Assembly: GCA_023238725.1 (NCBI GenBank)
Contig: CM041550.1
Coordinates: 24,823,586-24,887,585, forward strand
Source: Scortum barcoo
Taxonomy: Eukaryota > Chordata > Actinopteri > Centrarchiformes > Terapontidae
Length of the DNA stretch: 64,000 nucleotides
Direction: 5' to 3'
Shown: positions 31,913-45,240 of the stretch, piece by piece
Numbering within the stretch: position 1 is the stretch's first letter
Layout of the letters: every line of letters begins with the position of its first letter
Notes under the pieces: generated by a model
The model's database searches: none
Seen by the model: the letters and a program-made list of their open reading frames with translations, nothing else
What the model was told of the DNA's origin: nothing
Translations under genes and position numbers: made by a program

Positions 31913-34485
31913 GATCATGCGTTGAATATTTTCCTCCGGCTCCGTCTGTCTGTAGGCTGACAGATGGTTGTAGAGCTCAGGTAAGACAGTGTGGACACCT
32001 GTGTGTGTGTGCACATTGGTGTGATAGTCAGTGTCTTCTGTTTGTGTAGCCTGTCAGACAGTGCCGTTGTTGTGTGGAGTTAGTGCCTCGTGCATGGACT
32101 GTCAGAGCTGTTGTTACATATACTGGTCTGCCTCAGTAAACTTTGAAACATCCAAACACCTCTGTGTAGCCTCTCTGCCTCTCTGTCCTTACTTACAAAC
32201 TGTGTGCCAAACAGTAACACGAGTCATTGCCACTGTGTTTTCCTACTATAGCACAGTATAGGGTAGATGATACTCAGGATTTGTGTTTTGTTAACCATAA
32301 TAAGTACTGCATGTGTGTGTGCAGCTACACGTGTGTGGAAGCAGAGGACAAAGTGTTGCAGTATAATCAGGCAGATTAGAGGAGGATTAATGGGAGACAC
32401 AATAACAGTGTTTGATAAGCAGTAACTCATCTCTGTCAGACAGTATGCTGCTTATCCATCATCAAACAGAGGTTAAAGGGTTAAAAGATCACTACAGAGA
32501 AACAGCACTGCAGTACTGAATATTGAAACCGCTGAGTTGTGTGTTTATACTTTAATTACATAGAGCAGTGCATTAAACACATTGCTATGGTTCCACTGCG
32601 TTGTTGTCTGACAGTAATATGTTGTTCCACTGCCTCGGGAAATCAGCTATGAGCTATGACAGTGTTAGCTTAATGACTGCTAGCCCACATATAATGAGTG
32701 ATACGATGGTGTCCAAACAATATAGTAATCGCCTGAAAACACATGGCAGCAGCATATCTTACAGTGTGTGTCGTCTGAGGCCACCAGCTCAAACAGGAAG
32801 CAGAGAAACACAAAGCCTGACACATTGTTCATATCAGTAATGTGTAAATTGAGTTTTAAGTGTCCACTGGACTCTTTTTTTCTAATTATCTATATATTGC
32901 TAGCATTGCAGGTCATAAATGTCAACATATTTTTCTCCCTCATCCTTCAGTATATCTTCCTTTTTTGTAATTGTAAAAGACCACAGTATCACCTGACAAA
33001 GAAAGTGAAGGTATGATAGTTGGTATGTGCTCCCCTGCTGACACTGGGAAATGGGAAAATGGCATGTTCTGTCCACCTGCCACTGACTGTAGGTTTATAG
33101 AAAATAATAGGGCTCTGTCTGGATGCATATAAGATAACTCAGCCATACAGTTCAGAGATATGTCTGGGAACAAAAGTCCAATTGAAATCCTTTTCAAGGT
33201 TGTTAACTGCCAGTAGTTCTAGCTTCTAAATTTAACTCAATATTTTAACATCAAAAATAATATTGTTGTGGAATCTTGCCTCAGTTAGCTGAATTTGAAT
33301 GGCTAACTGTAGAGAGATTTTTATTTTCTTTTGTCAGTCTCTTTTCGTTTCCCCCACAACTGTATAGCACTCCTGACTCGTGTTTGGCTGTCTGGGATGA
33401 TGTTGAGAGAGTTACTGTGGACCAGCAGAGGACAAAGACGTCTCAATGATGTCATTTCATTAGACCAATCTCTTTGGATGCAGAATACAAATCCTGCTAA
33501 AGGTGCCCTTGCAGTGAAAAGCACAGCATGGCTTTGCTATCTCAGGAGACTGATGCTCTTGACATTTTAATCAATGAGCCCATATCATGAAAAGACAAAC
33601 AAGGACACAAAGAAACTCAGTTATGCACTTTCCCACATGAGAACCCAGGCTGCACTGAACACACACATACCATACTGTACATGCAAAGTATGTGAGTGTT
33701 TCAGATATATTTGTCAAAAGCGGTGTAGGATTTGACCCCTTTAATGAAGCATGCACACGTGGAAAAGTTTGTCTTCGTCTGGAAAACAATTCACCATTTC
33801 TCAGACAAAACTCTTAAAGTATGAGCTTCTCATCTTTGCTCTTGGGAAGACCAATGATTTGTTTTCATGCAGACCCATGTCTGAGGACACACTATAGATG
33901 GAGCTGTATTAATCTTTTTCTAATGCAATCCCCCTCGTAGGCTGGGGATAGTCTCTGATCCCCAGTCCGTGAGTCAGTCAGGTGAGGGGGGAGACGTGTG
34001 AGCTGACGGCACCTCCTCACATGCTGACCTGCCTATCCATCATTTAACTCTGTGGTGGAAATGATGTGAGGAACCAGGCAGAGATGTCACACCGTATCTT
34101 CACATGCACAGACAAGGCACCACCCAGACAGCGCCTAACACGTCAACTCTCTGCCTCCCTCATCATCTCAGAGAAACAGGGACACAGCTGCTAATAGGCA
34201 TGGCTTTCCTGGTGGATCAGCTCTCGTAAGTACACATAGGTTACCTTCTCCCGACCTCATTACCGTGTTACACTCTTTAAAAGAGAAGGTGTGGTAACTG
34301 TGACAGCTGTGTGTTATTTTATTTTACCCTTTAACTTGTGCCAGAGCTGACATATGAAGAGCTCAGGTGAAAATAGAAAGTTCAATTAATGGAGGCTTTT
34401 TAATTAGTAAAGGCAACCGGAGGTAGAGGAGTAATTCTCTGCCAGGCTGCTGGTCTGATGATGATGAAAGCTGCTGATTAACAGT

Positions 34486-34610
<125 letters not shown>

Positions 34611-37078
34611 TATAAGGTTTTAAAATCTGTAATAACCAATAATTGGTGGGAATTTCTTTCTTTTTAATTTTTTTTTTTTTTATTTATCGAACCACAGCAA
34701 CAGCAACTTGTTTGCCTTGTACTCCTGGGCATATTTATCATTATTAAGTAATAATGGCAACACCCCAATGTAACAATACTTTAGTTTCAATTGCTTTGTT
34801 GTCTAAAAGCTGTAAAATAAACTTGCCTTGCCATACCTTGCTCATAATGCCATGCAAAGGAGGAGTGGGATATGAACAGGCTCCAGTATTCCCCAGGTCC
34901 ACTCAATCAGTGTCAGGTCTTCAGCAGCCATTAGCCTTCCATCAGCATGACAGTGTTAAATGATAGATTATGATTTCAGTCTTCATTGCATTTTTATGGC
35001 AGAGGAATCCATGAAGCTATAAATATTGACAGAACACTGACAGATTGGTAGCATGCATGTTGCATGCATTAGTATTGACATACACAGAGTCAATATTGTG
35101 TACTTATGGTTTCAGCAGTTAGCCAGTGGCATTTTGTGAAGACATTTGCACTGTGCTACAATCATATAAACATAAAACACTCTTACTGCAGTGGTCAACC
35201 ATGAACAGTTCAATATATATTAAGATAAATGGCTACAATTTTCAGTAGGACTTGAGGAGAGACGTCAATTAAAAATATCTGTGATCTTAACCGTGACATC
35301 TCCCTCCTGCCACAAAAAAAAAGCGGCAGCACCAGCATAGTTGCAGTAAAGGTTTTGAAAGGTGATATTCAAACCAGAAATTAGAGTATGTGATAGCTAA
35401 GGTGCAACTGTCCTTTAAAGACTAACTGCAGCTAGGCCAGCTATTCAGTTGAAATCTGTGACAGTAATGTGAATTTAAGACTTACTTATCCTGATTAAAA
35501 GTTGCGGGTGTGTCCTTGTATTTCTGTGCAGATGCTATAAATAATGTGAAAGTCCCTTTAGCACTTTTTATAACTGTGCAATTCTGAAAACTGCACTTCT
35601 GTTAGTAACGTTCACAACTGAAAGCGGAGTCACACTGTGAAGATATTTTCATCTTTTGCCAGACACAATTATCCAAAATTGAAATTACTTTATCAGGGGC
35701 TGTATAATGATTAAAAATGGAGGAGATATACTCAGCTTAATGAGAAAACCTGTCTATTCTGCTGCTGAATCAACCTCAATCCAAATGTCCTCAAAGACAG
35801 GCAGCGTAAGAGAAAATTGCTTTTCTAACTTTCTCTGCATTAGCCCCACACCCCAATAACAACTGTGTAGGCAATAACCCAAAAAATATTCATATGTATT
35901 CTTATGTGAGTTGGGGGGGGGGGGCTAAAGACAAGAAATATTTCTCTGTGTCTGTGTTTTGGCTGATGGAATGGCTTCCGGGGCCAGGTGAAATATTACA
36001 GCTGTCAGTATTTCTGACAGAGCCTTTATTCTGGTCGCTGCTGTTTGATGGAGGACTCCAGCGAGTTTGACACCCTGCTAAATGTCTCTGCCTCGCTGCC
36101 ACTTTGGAAGCAGTGATAATGGCATGCCGGTGTTTGGCAACACAAACCTCAGCATCACCCCGGTGCACAGACATTATATTTTTAAGCCAAGGGGTGCAGA
36201 GACAGAACCATTATTAGCCCTGTGGGACCGCTGTCAGTGTCCGGTGGTTATTTTGGTCATTGCATCCATTCAGTCATCCACTGCTGTGTGGTTACATTTC
36301 ATTCTGTACAGTGTTACAAGTACAGTATATTGGTTCTCTGGTTCAATGAACTGTTGGAGAATCCCAGTGTCCTGTCTACATATGTCTATATCTACAGTCA
36401 TATTGTACATCATGCAGCCTGGGTGAACATTATGATGAAGTTCTGTAATGTATGTTCCCTGTCTGTTTGTCCAGTCATCTTTTGCCGTACTCTTTGCCTT
36501 TTCACGTCTGCCTAGCATGTGTATAGTAACAACATGCTAGATGCTGTCTGTCCTCTCTCTGGAATGTCACTAAGGCTCTTCTCTTTACATTTACGGTATT
36601 TTATTAATGAGATAAAATGATTAGAACTATGATGACTGGTTAGATTCTGCTTTATCCTCTTTGCTGCATCATAACTTGGCAGCATAACAGCAATGCTGAG
36701 AGACATTTAGCCAAACCACCTTTCAGGATGTGGATGGATGGTGAGTGGTTTGGAGCCGAGACAGTCCATCATTACGGTGAGGGCATTCGCCACTAGAGAT
36801 TTCACTATTAGAGCAAAGGACACGTTTATTATTGTGCCAAGGAGACACTATTTATCACTGTGTAACTTCTGTGCGGGCAAAGGGGAAACACAAGTAAACT
36901 GGGACATATGGAAAAACCAGCAATGAGTGCACTTTTTTCACCCATCATTTATTTCTGGAGGAAACGGACTAAAAGGACACAGTTTTTCTAATCTAATTCT
37001 AAAACTGAAAGCATTAGATAGCAGATGAACATTAGATAAAAATTGGACTGAGACTAAGACTAAGACTTGTTTGACCCA

Positions 37079-38304
37079 GTGGTAGAAGTATTCAGATTCT
37101 TTATTTAAGTAATCAGTATCACCTTGTGAAAATACAGGGAGAAGTCTTGCAAGTAAAAACACAGTATTATCAGAAAAATATACTATACAAATAATATGTG
37201 CTAATATATTATGCACAGTAGCCCCTTCCAGAGTATTTTAGAATATAAGATTGTTGGGTTATTGTTATCTATGCAATGTAGTTTTTTTCTGAATGCTTCA
37301 ACACTAACTATCTCTGAAACCATTAACACATGTAGCCCATACATTTAACAAATGAATGCAGGTTCAGTGCCCTCCACTCAGTGCAGAACTGTACACACAA
37401 CTCACTGCTTTACACTCAGTAGCTCAGGATGGCATTCCATCTGATGTGGATGAAGTCTTACATAGAATTTGAGATTTAACCTAATTTATTCTGTTCTGTT
37501 CTTCCTAAAACAGATGTTTTATTTTACTGCATGCTTGACTTTGTGGAGATTGAAAAAAGAGACGTATAATGTTTTGCTGTTTTGGTTTAGGGTTCTCTGG
37601 TCAGTGTGTAGAGTTTTGCAAAAATGGCTTATTTTTTCAGAGGTAGAAATGAGAGAAAATTCTATCATGTATGCATCATTTTATTATTAGTTGGTGAGTG
37701 TAGTTGTGACACTAAAGATTATACTGAAGGTTAAGACACTGACAGATGGGACACACATGCCCATGTGACCAAACACTGTGCTATTTGGTTTGCATTCAAA
37801 ATCATTTGAACAAATTATGCTTTGGTTTGAACCATTCTAACTTAACCTTTTCAAAAAGCGACAGTCCTGAAAGATTTTTTTTCTAGAAAAAAATGATCAA
37901 ATCTACCAGGCAGTCTCGATTATTTCAACCCTCTTTCAGTTCCAATCAATTTTAACATTCCATTTCTCTCTGAGATGTGCTGAAGTAGAAGTATAAAGTG
38001 GCAGAAAATGGAAAAACTCAAGTAAAGTACCTCAACACTGTACTTAAAGATATGAGGAGCAGGATATGTTGATTGCTTTTTGTAAACCCAACATTCAAAG
38101 TTGGTTCCTGTCCTTCACATCCTGTGTGCTGTTACTGGCTGAGAGCTAAACACCAGTGCCCAAAGGTTGATGACCCATCCAAAACACCACAAAGTAATAC
38201 AATCCAAGCAGAGAGCAGAGTCTCTACAGATGTTGTGACACCACACATTTCTAAGGGGTCCTACTCATGTAAATGTACTTTGTTACTTTCCACCACAGCT
38301 AAAA
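37079..38304. repeat. Broken copy of a common teleost interspersed repeat
   Basis: Three separated pieces match words I associate with a repeat frequent in percomorph genomes. They are 37079-37215 (GTGGTAGAAGTATTCAGATT, CTTTATTTAAGTAA), 37981-38056 (AGTAGAAGTATAAAGTGGCA, ACTCAAGTAAAGTACCTCAA) and 38262-38304 (GTAAATGTACTTTGTTACTT, TCCACCACAG). About 770 bp of other sequence separate the first two. The repeat class (MITE or SINE-like) is uncertain. Confidence 0.5.
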
Positions 38305-39129
38305 GTCACCAATAGCTTTACTGTAAACTTTTCCCAAAACACTGACAAATGTTTCAATATTTTGATGAGAAAGAGAAAAGCGCAGTAAAGTACTAAGACA
38401 GAATGGACTGCTGCAACGTATCAGCAGAAATTCCTACAGAAAAACAGGAGAAACATTACAGCACAGCATATGAGCATTGTCAGAGCTTGATACAGAGTTG
38501 CCCAATCAGGTGTAAGTATGCGCTTCTACACACTCCTAAAGAGCTGCCTTTACATCCTATAGAGTATCTCCAGCCAGTCTGTAAGCCCAGATGGAAATTG
38601 TCAGGTGACTGCGACAGAAATGGGCTGGGTATTTCATTCTTCAGTGCCACCCATTCCTTTCCTATCAGGGAGATGGCTTTCATTGTTAATGCATGAAGCT
38701 GAGGGGACAATGACTTCCTCTTACTGCATGGTAAAGCACTTCTGTTAAAAATGGATCCCTTAATTACAACCTCTGTCTAGTCCAGCTTATAAAGACATGG
38801 TTTTAAGGGCCGCTTCTTTCCACAAGGCCAAACCAGTAAATTAACTGTCTGAACACTAAATACTGCACTCTGTCATTGTGCATGGAAAAATATTTTGAAC
38901 TCAATGCAAAACACATGATAGAGGCCATTCCTTGAATATTTCAAACTACAAAAAAGTGAGATGTTAATAATGACTTGAGGGCCGTCATGTAGCCTCTCTC
39001 AAGTCTTTTTCCTCTCATCCTTCCTTTAATTGAAAATGTTAAAGCTATTAAAAGGAGTTATGGATTGCCAGTGATTTTCACTTACCTTGGACTTTCCTCT
39101 GCTTGTCTGACATGTACAGCACTCACCTC

Positions 39130-39240
39130 ACTGACTGTATTTAAGTACAGTTTTGATGTTCTTGTTTTACTTGAGTATTTCCACTGTATACTTTATCCCC
39201 TTGCAAGCTACAATAGGAACATAATTTTCAAATTACTTGT
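39130..39240 (-). repeat. Inverted fragment of the same teleost repeat
   Basis: The words GTATTTAAGTACAGTTTTG and TTTTACTTGAGTATTTCCAC read as the reverse complement of the piece at 37981-38056. It is a short diverged remnant. Confidence 0.45.
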
Positions 39241-39243
39241 ATT

Positions 39244-39475
39244 TTATTTATCTTTGCATGTTCTCCCTGTGCCTGCATGGGTTTTCTCCACAATCCAAAG
39301 ACATGCAGGTTAGGTTAAGTGGTGACTCTAAATTGCCTGTCTCTATATGTTGACTTTGTGATTGAATGGTGACCTGTCCATGGTGTACCCTTCCCCCGCC
39401 TAATACCATCTGGGATTGATTCCAGCACCTCTGTGACCCTATGTAAAAACAAGCTGTATAGCTAATGGATGGAAC
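39244..39475 (+). repeat. Teleost interspersed repeat (TGCATGTTCTCCCTGTGCC type)
   Basis: A recognisable series of words: GCATGTTCTCCCTGTGCCTG, CATGGGTTTTCTCCACA, CCAAAGACATGCAGG, TGGTGACTCTAAATTGCC, GGTGACCTGTCC and CTAATGGATGG at the end. This repeat is very common in fish genomes. Its ATGGATGG end resembles a LINE- or SINE-type 3' tail. Confidence 0.65.
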
Positions 39476-40659
39476 ATATAAAGTATCTCTATTTGCTGCA
39501 GGGTTCCAAACCAAAGGGCAGTGGCCTACACTGCCTACTGTTAAAGTCTGCCCTGAGTACTAATCATGGTTTGGGGACAAAATTCTTTCATTTGGAGGAC
39601 AAAATGAGACTAAATGAGAGTTCTGTGACAGCATTTGTCATTTGTTCTAATGAGATGACCTACATAATAATAATGTTTCAATGTAAAATGCAAAATCTTG
39701 TCAGGAAGAGCACAAGGTGGAGTGTTGAGTCACCATAACTCTGTATCAAGAGACCACTTATCTCTCCCAAACCTAAGCAAGTACTTAAGTTTGTTAAAAG
39801 CTTTTGTCATGTTTAAATATAATGGTACCGACAAACAAAATCTTAAGATATTGTTTTTGGTTAAGGTCGTTAAGGTTAGTTTTAGTTTATGGTTATGGGG
39901 AGGACTAACGTTAGACATATAGCTCTTGTGGTTAATGTTAGGGTTAAGGTGTCTTTATAGTTGTTTAGTTATAGTTTTTGGTATGGTTTATGAAGTAACA
40001 TAAAAGAAGCTGTTTTCTCCCCGTCAGTTAGAGAACATAGAGGGACTGCACAACAGTAATCTTCAATTCAGACATGAGACAAGGTAAACCCTCCAGCCAT
40101 GACGTACAAGATGCAACATGTATAAGTATTTCATTACAATGCAAAGTAAATAAAACAGTCACTCTGGGGAATATAACTGAAGCATGATAAGATCAGATCA
40201 TATTAATTTTAATCATTTAAAAAACATCATGTGTGTAACATATTTCATACAACAGTAAAAAGAGCGTTAAAGCAAAAGTAATGGTAAATAAATGACAATT
40301 TATACAGTAGGTGAAATAAAATATTGTAAAAGTTTTAGGGTAAAAACAAGACTGAAACTTACTCATCTAATGTTGCAGTGGTGTTATCAGTGGATGAAAT
40401 TCCACACTGAACTATAAATCAAACCTGGGTTCCGCCCTGGGTTCCTAAGATGGCTTACTGTTAATCCCTTGTGTGTGTTGAGAATAAATCCAGATCAAGT
40501 CTCCAGGGAATGCATATATTTCAGTGCATTGTCCTTGTACATGGCAATTCTGAACAATACAGAACAATTCTGTATTTTTTTGGCTGATATCATTAAACTC
40601 CAGTCTGATGTCCCTTTGCCTAGAAAAATATTCAATAAGGCACAAATACACTGAAGAAA

Positions 40660-40712
40660 GATACCTCACCTCTGCTCACCTCTGCTCACTTTTGCTCACC
40701 CTTTGCTCAACC
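40660..40712 (+). repeat. Short tandem CTCTGCTCAC repeat
   Basis: Four imperfect copies of a 10-11 base word (CTCTGCTCAC, TTTTGCTCAC, CTTTGCTCA). Confidence 0.75.
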
Positions 40713-41599
40713 ACTTTCTTACTGAATGAATAATGTCTACCACTTGGGCAAACCAGGAGATCAATATCAATTTCAGATCCATTTGGCAACAATACAGTCG
40801 CATGCCCAAATTCTGCGACCTCAGCTCAAGGTGCAGACAGATTGATCTGTGACAATCAAATTGTCCAAAAGCAGCACAGTAAATACAATGAATAGAGACT
40901 GATCAATTTCTGCTGCTGTGAGTCACAATATTTGACCTTGACTGGAGAGGAATTAGAGCAGACAGTTGCAGCCTCAGAGAGAAGATGCAGAATATGTTTC
41001 TCTTCATGCAAGCCCAATCATTTTTTATTAAAGACGGACAGACTGAATGAGAAATCACTTCATCACCTACTGCTGAGGAAAACTATGCATCACGCATTTC
41101 GATGCACAGTGAAGACTGGTCTCATAAGTCTTGTGTGTTGTCTTTTAAATATTCTTATGTATATGCCATTCTTGCCATCGGGTCTTGTTTGTCTATATGT
41201 GTGTATGTATGTGTGTGTTATGTCACTCTGAAGTTATCAACGCAAATTAACTATAATATATAATAATAATATCCGACACAGAGCTGCAGAAGTAAACTCA
41301 CTCAGACATGAAGAGAGCTGCTCAAGGAACATCTGGATGATTGGCATCTTCCTTGGGGTAGCTGGGGATTCCTCTCTTGCCCAAGGGTACTTCAGCAAGA
41401 AGGGAAGTGAAATACATATTAAATTTGCTTACACAGATGTGAAGATTCAGATAAATGAATGTCAGACTGACAGGAAGACTGCTTTACTTTTTCAGAAGTT
41501 CCAAATGAGTCGTGTCTGCCATAGAGTGATGTCGAACTACAGATGGTGGTGTGTGCCTCCTGGTTCTTTCCTGTACTTTTCTGTTTGCTCATGAGAGCA

Positions 41600-41690
41600 G
41601 GTGACATTCCCTTCAAGGCAAACCTATGTACTGTGTGAGGAAACCGGAGCACCCTGAGGAACTCACACAGAACCTTAAAGATCCACAAAG
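41600..41690 (-). repeat. Inverted fragment of the 39.2-kb repeat family
   Basis: GTGAGGAAACCGGAGCACCC, then TGAGGAACTCACACAGAA, correspond to the reverse complement of the left part of that family (the usual GGAGAACATGC portion is lost). It is followed by an ATT-rich microsatellite at 41694-41722. Confidence 0.5.
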
Positions 41691-42162
41691 ATAAATTATT
41701 ATTATTATTGTTATTATTATTACTACCAAATATTGATTAGTGGAAAGGTATGAGTATAAGTAGAAGTGTAAACTCAAAAAGATCTTGTCAAAGATAAAGA
41801 AGTGTTTTTTGGACAAACAGAAGATAACAGATATGTTTCTGACTATATCTTTCTAAGCCGACAACATATTACAAATCCATTATTCAAATCAGCAGATCTT
41901 CCATCTGAATCCACAAGGACAGCTACTGATGATAGACTCCAGTAACAGATAGGTATCAGCTGAACATTATCGGAGCTGAGGCAGAGGGCTTATCTTGGCA
42001 TGGCAATACAGCATGTAGCCACATGCATCCACCCATCCACATACACACATAGAGTGAATATACAGTACACAAATCCATACAAACGCACACTCAGCGCTGA
42101 TCTTGGTCATTGTCATGTGTCATAGTATGTTGCGGCTGACAGATGACCAGCATTGGACGGCA

Positions 42163-43420
42163 ATTCAGATTCAGATTCAGATTCAGATTCAGATTCCTTT
42201 ATTAGTCCCACAGTGGCGGGGAAATTTACAGCGCAACAGCAGCGAAGACACATAGTGGGAAATAGTCAATAAGAGTTTAAGACATGATGAATAAAATAAA
42301 ATAAAATGAAATAAAAGGTAAAATTATCCAAGATAAATAATTATAACTATAACTGACTGTAAGTAAACCTACCTGTACATAGTACAGAGGGAGTGTGCCT
42401 GACCTGAGAGTATACATATGAGAAATATATATAATATACTCAGGGAGTGCAAAAAACAGTGAAATTGTGTTATTGTTTATTGTTCATTGTCCATTGCAGA
42501 TTAGCAGGCATTTTGTGTGTTGTACAGTAGTCTGACAGCAACAGGCAGGAAGGACCTGCGGTACCTCTCCTTCACACAGCGTGGATGGAGCAGCCGCTCA
42601 CTGAAGGAGCTGCCCAGAGCTGTCAGACTGTCCTGTAGAGGGTGGGACGTGTTGTTTAACAGGGATGACAACAGCTTAGCCATCATCCTCCTGTTTCCCA
42701 TCCACCTCCACTGAGTCCAGGGGGCATCCCAGGACAGAGCTGGCCCTCCTCACCAGTCTGTCCATTCTCCTCCTATCTCCTGTCCGTGATGCTGCTGGCC
42801 CAGCAGACTATCCCATAAAAGATGGCTGATGCCACCACAGAGTCATAGAAAGGTCCTGAGGAGTGGTCCCTGCACTCCAAAAGACCTCAGCCTCCTGAGC
42901 AGGAACAGTCTGCTGTTGCCCTTCTTGACAAGGGACATTGGTGTTGTCCGACCAGTCCAGACTTGTCATTAAGGTGAACACCCAGGTACTTGTAGGACTT
43001 CACAGTGTCGATGTCCGTTCCCTGGATGCTCACCGGTGCAGGCGGAGAGTGGCTACGCCTGCGGAAATCCACCACCACCAGCTCCTTGGTTTTACCAGCG
43101 TTGATCTGGAGGTTGTTCCGCAGGCACCAGTCCGCATCAAAGTCTTGAATAAGTCCTCTGTACTCTCTGTCGTCCCCATCTGTGATGAGGCCAACAACAG
43201 CAGAGTCATCAGAGAACTTCTGGAGATGACAGGATGGAGTATTGTATGAAAAGTCTGCAGTGTAGAGGGTGAACAGGAAAGGAGGAGCCAGAACAGTTCC
43301 CTGTGGAGCTCCGGTGCTGCAGAGATCCGACTCAAAGCCCTGCACCCTCACCTCACAAACTGTGGTCTGTGTGTGAGGTAGTCCAAAATCCATGTAGTGA
43401 GGTGATGATCCACCCCAGCT
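42163..43420 (-). mobile_element. 5'-truncated Rex1/Babar-like LINE
   Basis: Minus orientation. The 3' end is at the left, with a (GAATCT)n tail (42163-42195, seen as ATTCAG repeats on the plus strand) and the 3' word TGTAAATTTCCCC, then GGGACTAATAAAGG. Coding sequence upstream gives a reverse transcriptase of the CR1/Rex1 kind. The 5' end is lost near 43,420. No target duplication was identified with confidence. Confidence 0.75.
42887..43393 (-). pseudogene. Rex1-like reverse transcriptase fragment
   Basis: 168 open codons with GAPQGTVLAPPFLFTLYTAD (RT motif B and following), FSDDSAVVG (motif C, with Ser where Ala is usual in FADD), LRNNLQINAGKTKELVVVDF and YKYLGVHL. Motif A and the endonuclease are missing because of the 5' truncation. 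The frame is lost after 42,890, but the following sequence still resembles the C-terminal part (SLVNNTSHPL-like in another frame, 42501-42701). Confidence 0.8.
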
Positions 43421-44002
43421 AGCTGCAGCTTGATTGAAATGTACAGTTTATGTACTATCTGAAAGGTTGGGGAGCATTTTGTCGCCACACCTGCTGTTGT
43501 GTGTCATTCCACTTCAATGAATTTTAATCACTCCTGCAGTAGTGCAATCAATAAGCCATTTCATGGTTATCCACACTAACATGTAATTCACCACCCCCAC
43601 CCCGCCCCCAACTGCACAGAATGAATCCACTGCAGCCAGACTCCACTCACATGAATGCCTGTGTGCTTACAGTGCAGAAGGAAAAAGCAGAAAAATACAC
43701 CAAAAGTACATTCAAACAGTGGGTCACAGGAACTTAATAATTAGTTACAAATAGGGTGTGTTGATTATCAGGATATTTAATAATGACACATGATGAAGTA
43801 AACAAAAGAAGACCACATCTGTGTGACTCAAAAATATATTTGTGGAGATCTTTGAAAAACCCAGAAGGTTGTTTAAAAACAGAACAGTCCCATATCCAGC
43901 TGTTGATTTCTGTTTCCTGGCTCATCTTCAATATGAGAAAAAACATTGTGTTTTTATAAAAATCTAAAATATTCCATATAAAAAACGTTTTCCAAAAAAA
44001 GT

Positions 44003-44075
44003 CAAGTCATTTTTATTTTTTATAGCCCAATGTCACAGTTTACCTCAAAGGGCTTTACAGTCTTTACAACATACA
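44003..44075 (+). repeat. Teleost interspersed repeat fragment
   Basis: GTCATTTTTATTTTTTATAG, CCCAATGTCACA and CCTCAAAGGGCTTTACAG are words of a repeat common in fish genomes. The class was not determined. Confidence 0.5.
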
Positions 44076-44919
44076 ACAAAAACTGATGCTTCACTATATA
44101 ACCAGTCATCTCTGAGAAGTGCTGGACCCACCCCATCACTGTTGCACATCATCATTAAAAAAGATCACTGTGTGTAAAAAACAGAGTGGAGTATAGTAAA
44201 AAAAATGTAGGACACATGTATTTCTCATGAGACATTAGGACATCCAGAATGTGAACCAATCTGTATGTACCTACTCCTGTTTCAGTGGCAGTAATAAGAC
44301 AGGGTCAGTGATTCTAATCGATGAAAGAAATACAGTGATGTCTATCACCTGCCAGTGATTGACAGATACAATGAAATGTCCATGATACCAAGGCAGTGCT
44401 CCACTCAAGGTTAGCAACGTTGTAGCTCACATATTCTGAAACAAGTGCACCTGAGAGGTTAAATATTTCATTTGGAGCCACCAGTATTAAGCCCATGTCA
44501 GAAAAACCATCCATGCAGGAAATTCCAAATAACCTTGAGAAGCTTAGTAGAGCTTATGACTAATAGATACACAGAGTGAGACGGCAGCAAGCAGACAAAT
44601 AACAGGTCAAAGCGCTGACTCAAAATACACCTCAGGTCCCTTTGTATTGTCAACACAATACTGTACATACCCACCAAATCAAAAGAAAAAAAGTGTTTTG
44701 TGTTTGTTTTTAGCCAAACTGAATTTAATCATTAGCTTTTCCACGTCTGCATGAAAAGGTTAAAAGGATGTCTGCAAGGCAGAGAGGAATGAAAAGACCG
44801 GGGTTGATGCAGGTAAGTGTGGTGCATCTGTGTCCACGTAGAAGATACTATGTGAGCCTTCAGCTGTGTCTATGGCAAATATCAAATTAGAGGATAAAGT
44901 CCACCAGGTGCAATGGAAT

Positions 44920-45240
44920 AATATGCTGCATCCTTTCAGTAAAGGCTGTTTGATGCATTTCCTGAGTAGATCTCCAACACAGCTGGGATACTTCATTTTG
45001 TTGGAACTGCTTTTCATGTTTTGACTGTTTTCATCCACGACACTCACCTCAGTACCATAGCGAAATGCTATGATGGAAACTATTTTCTCGCAGTCTTCTG
45101 TGGGGACTGTCGGCATTCAGCGACCTAAACACTGATCAGTGAAGCCAGACCGTGCGAGCCGAGCTGTCCACAGGCGGAGCGGAGAGCAGACAATTGGGCT
45201 TGCTATTTCTGTGAGCAACGGACCATAAACATCTACACTC
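44920..45240 (-). other. Candidate first coding exon and promoter of an unknown gene
   Basis: On the minus strand an ATG at 45,116 opens MPTVPTEDCEKIVSIIAFRY, then GTE, followed at once by a strong donor (GAG|GTGAGT, about 45,048). Upstream, 45,120-45,190 is GC- and CpG-richer than its surroundings. The frame also stays open through the donor to 44,760 (118 codons in all). I recognise no domain and cannot find the next exon. It may be a real 5' exon, a lncRNA exon or chance. Confidence 0.25.

Noticed and set aside
40660..40712. Regularly spaced repeated words considered as a CRISPR-like array
   Set aside because: The units are adjacent 10-11 base tandem copies without unique spacers, in a eukaryotic context.
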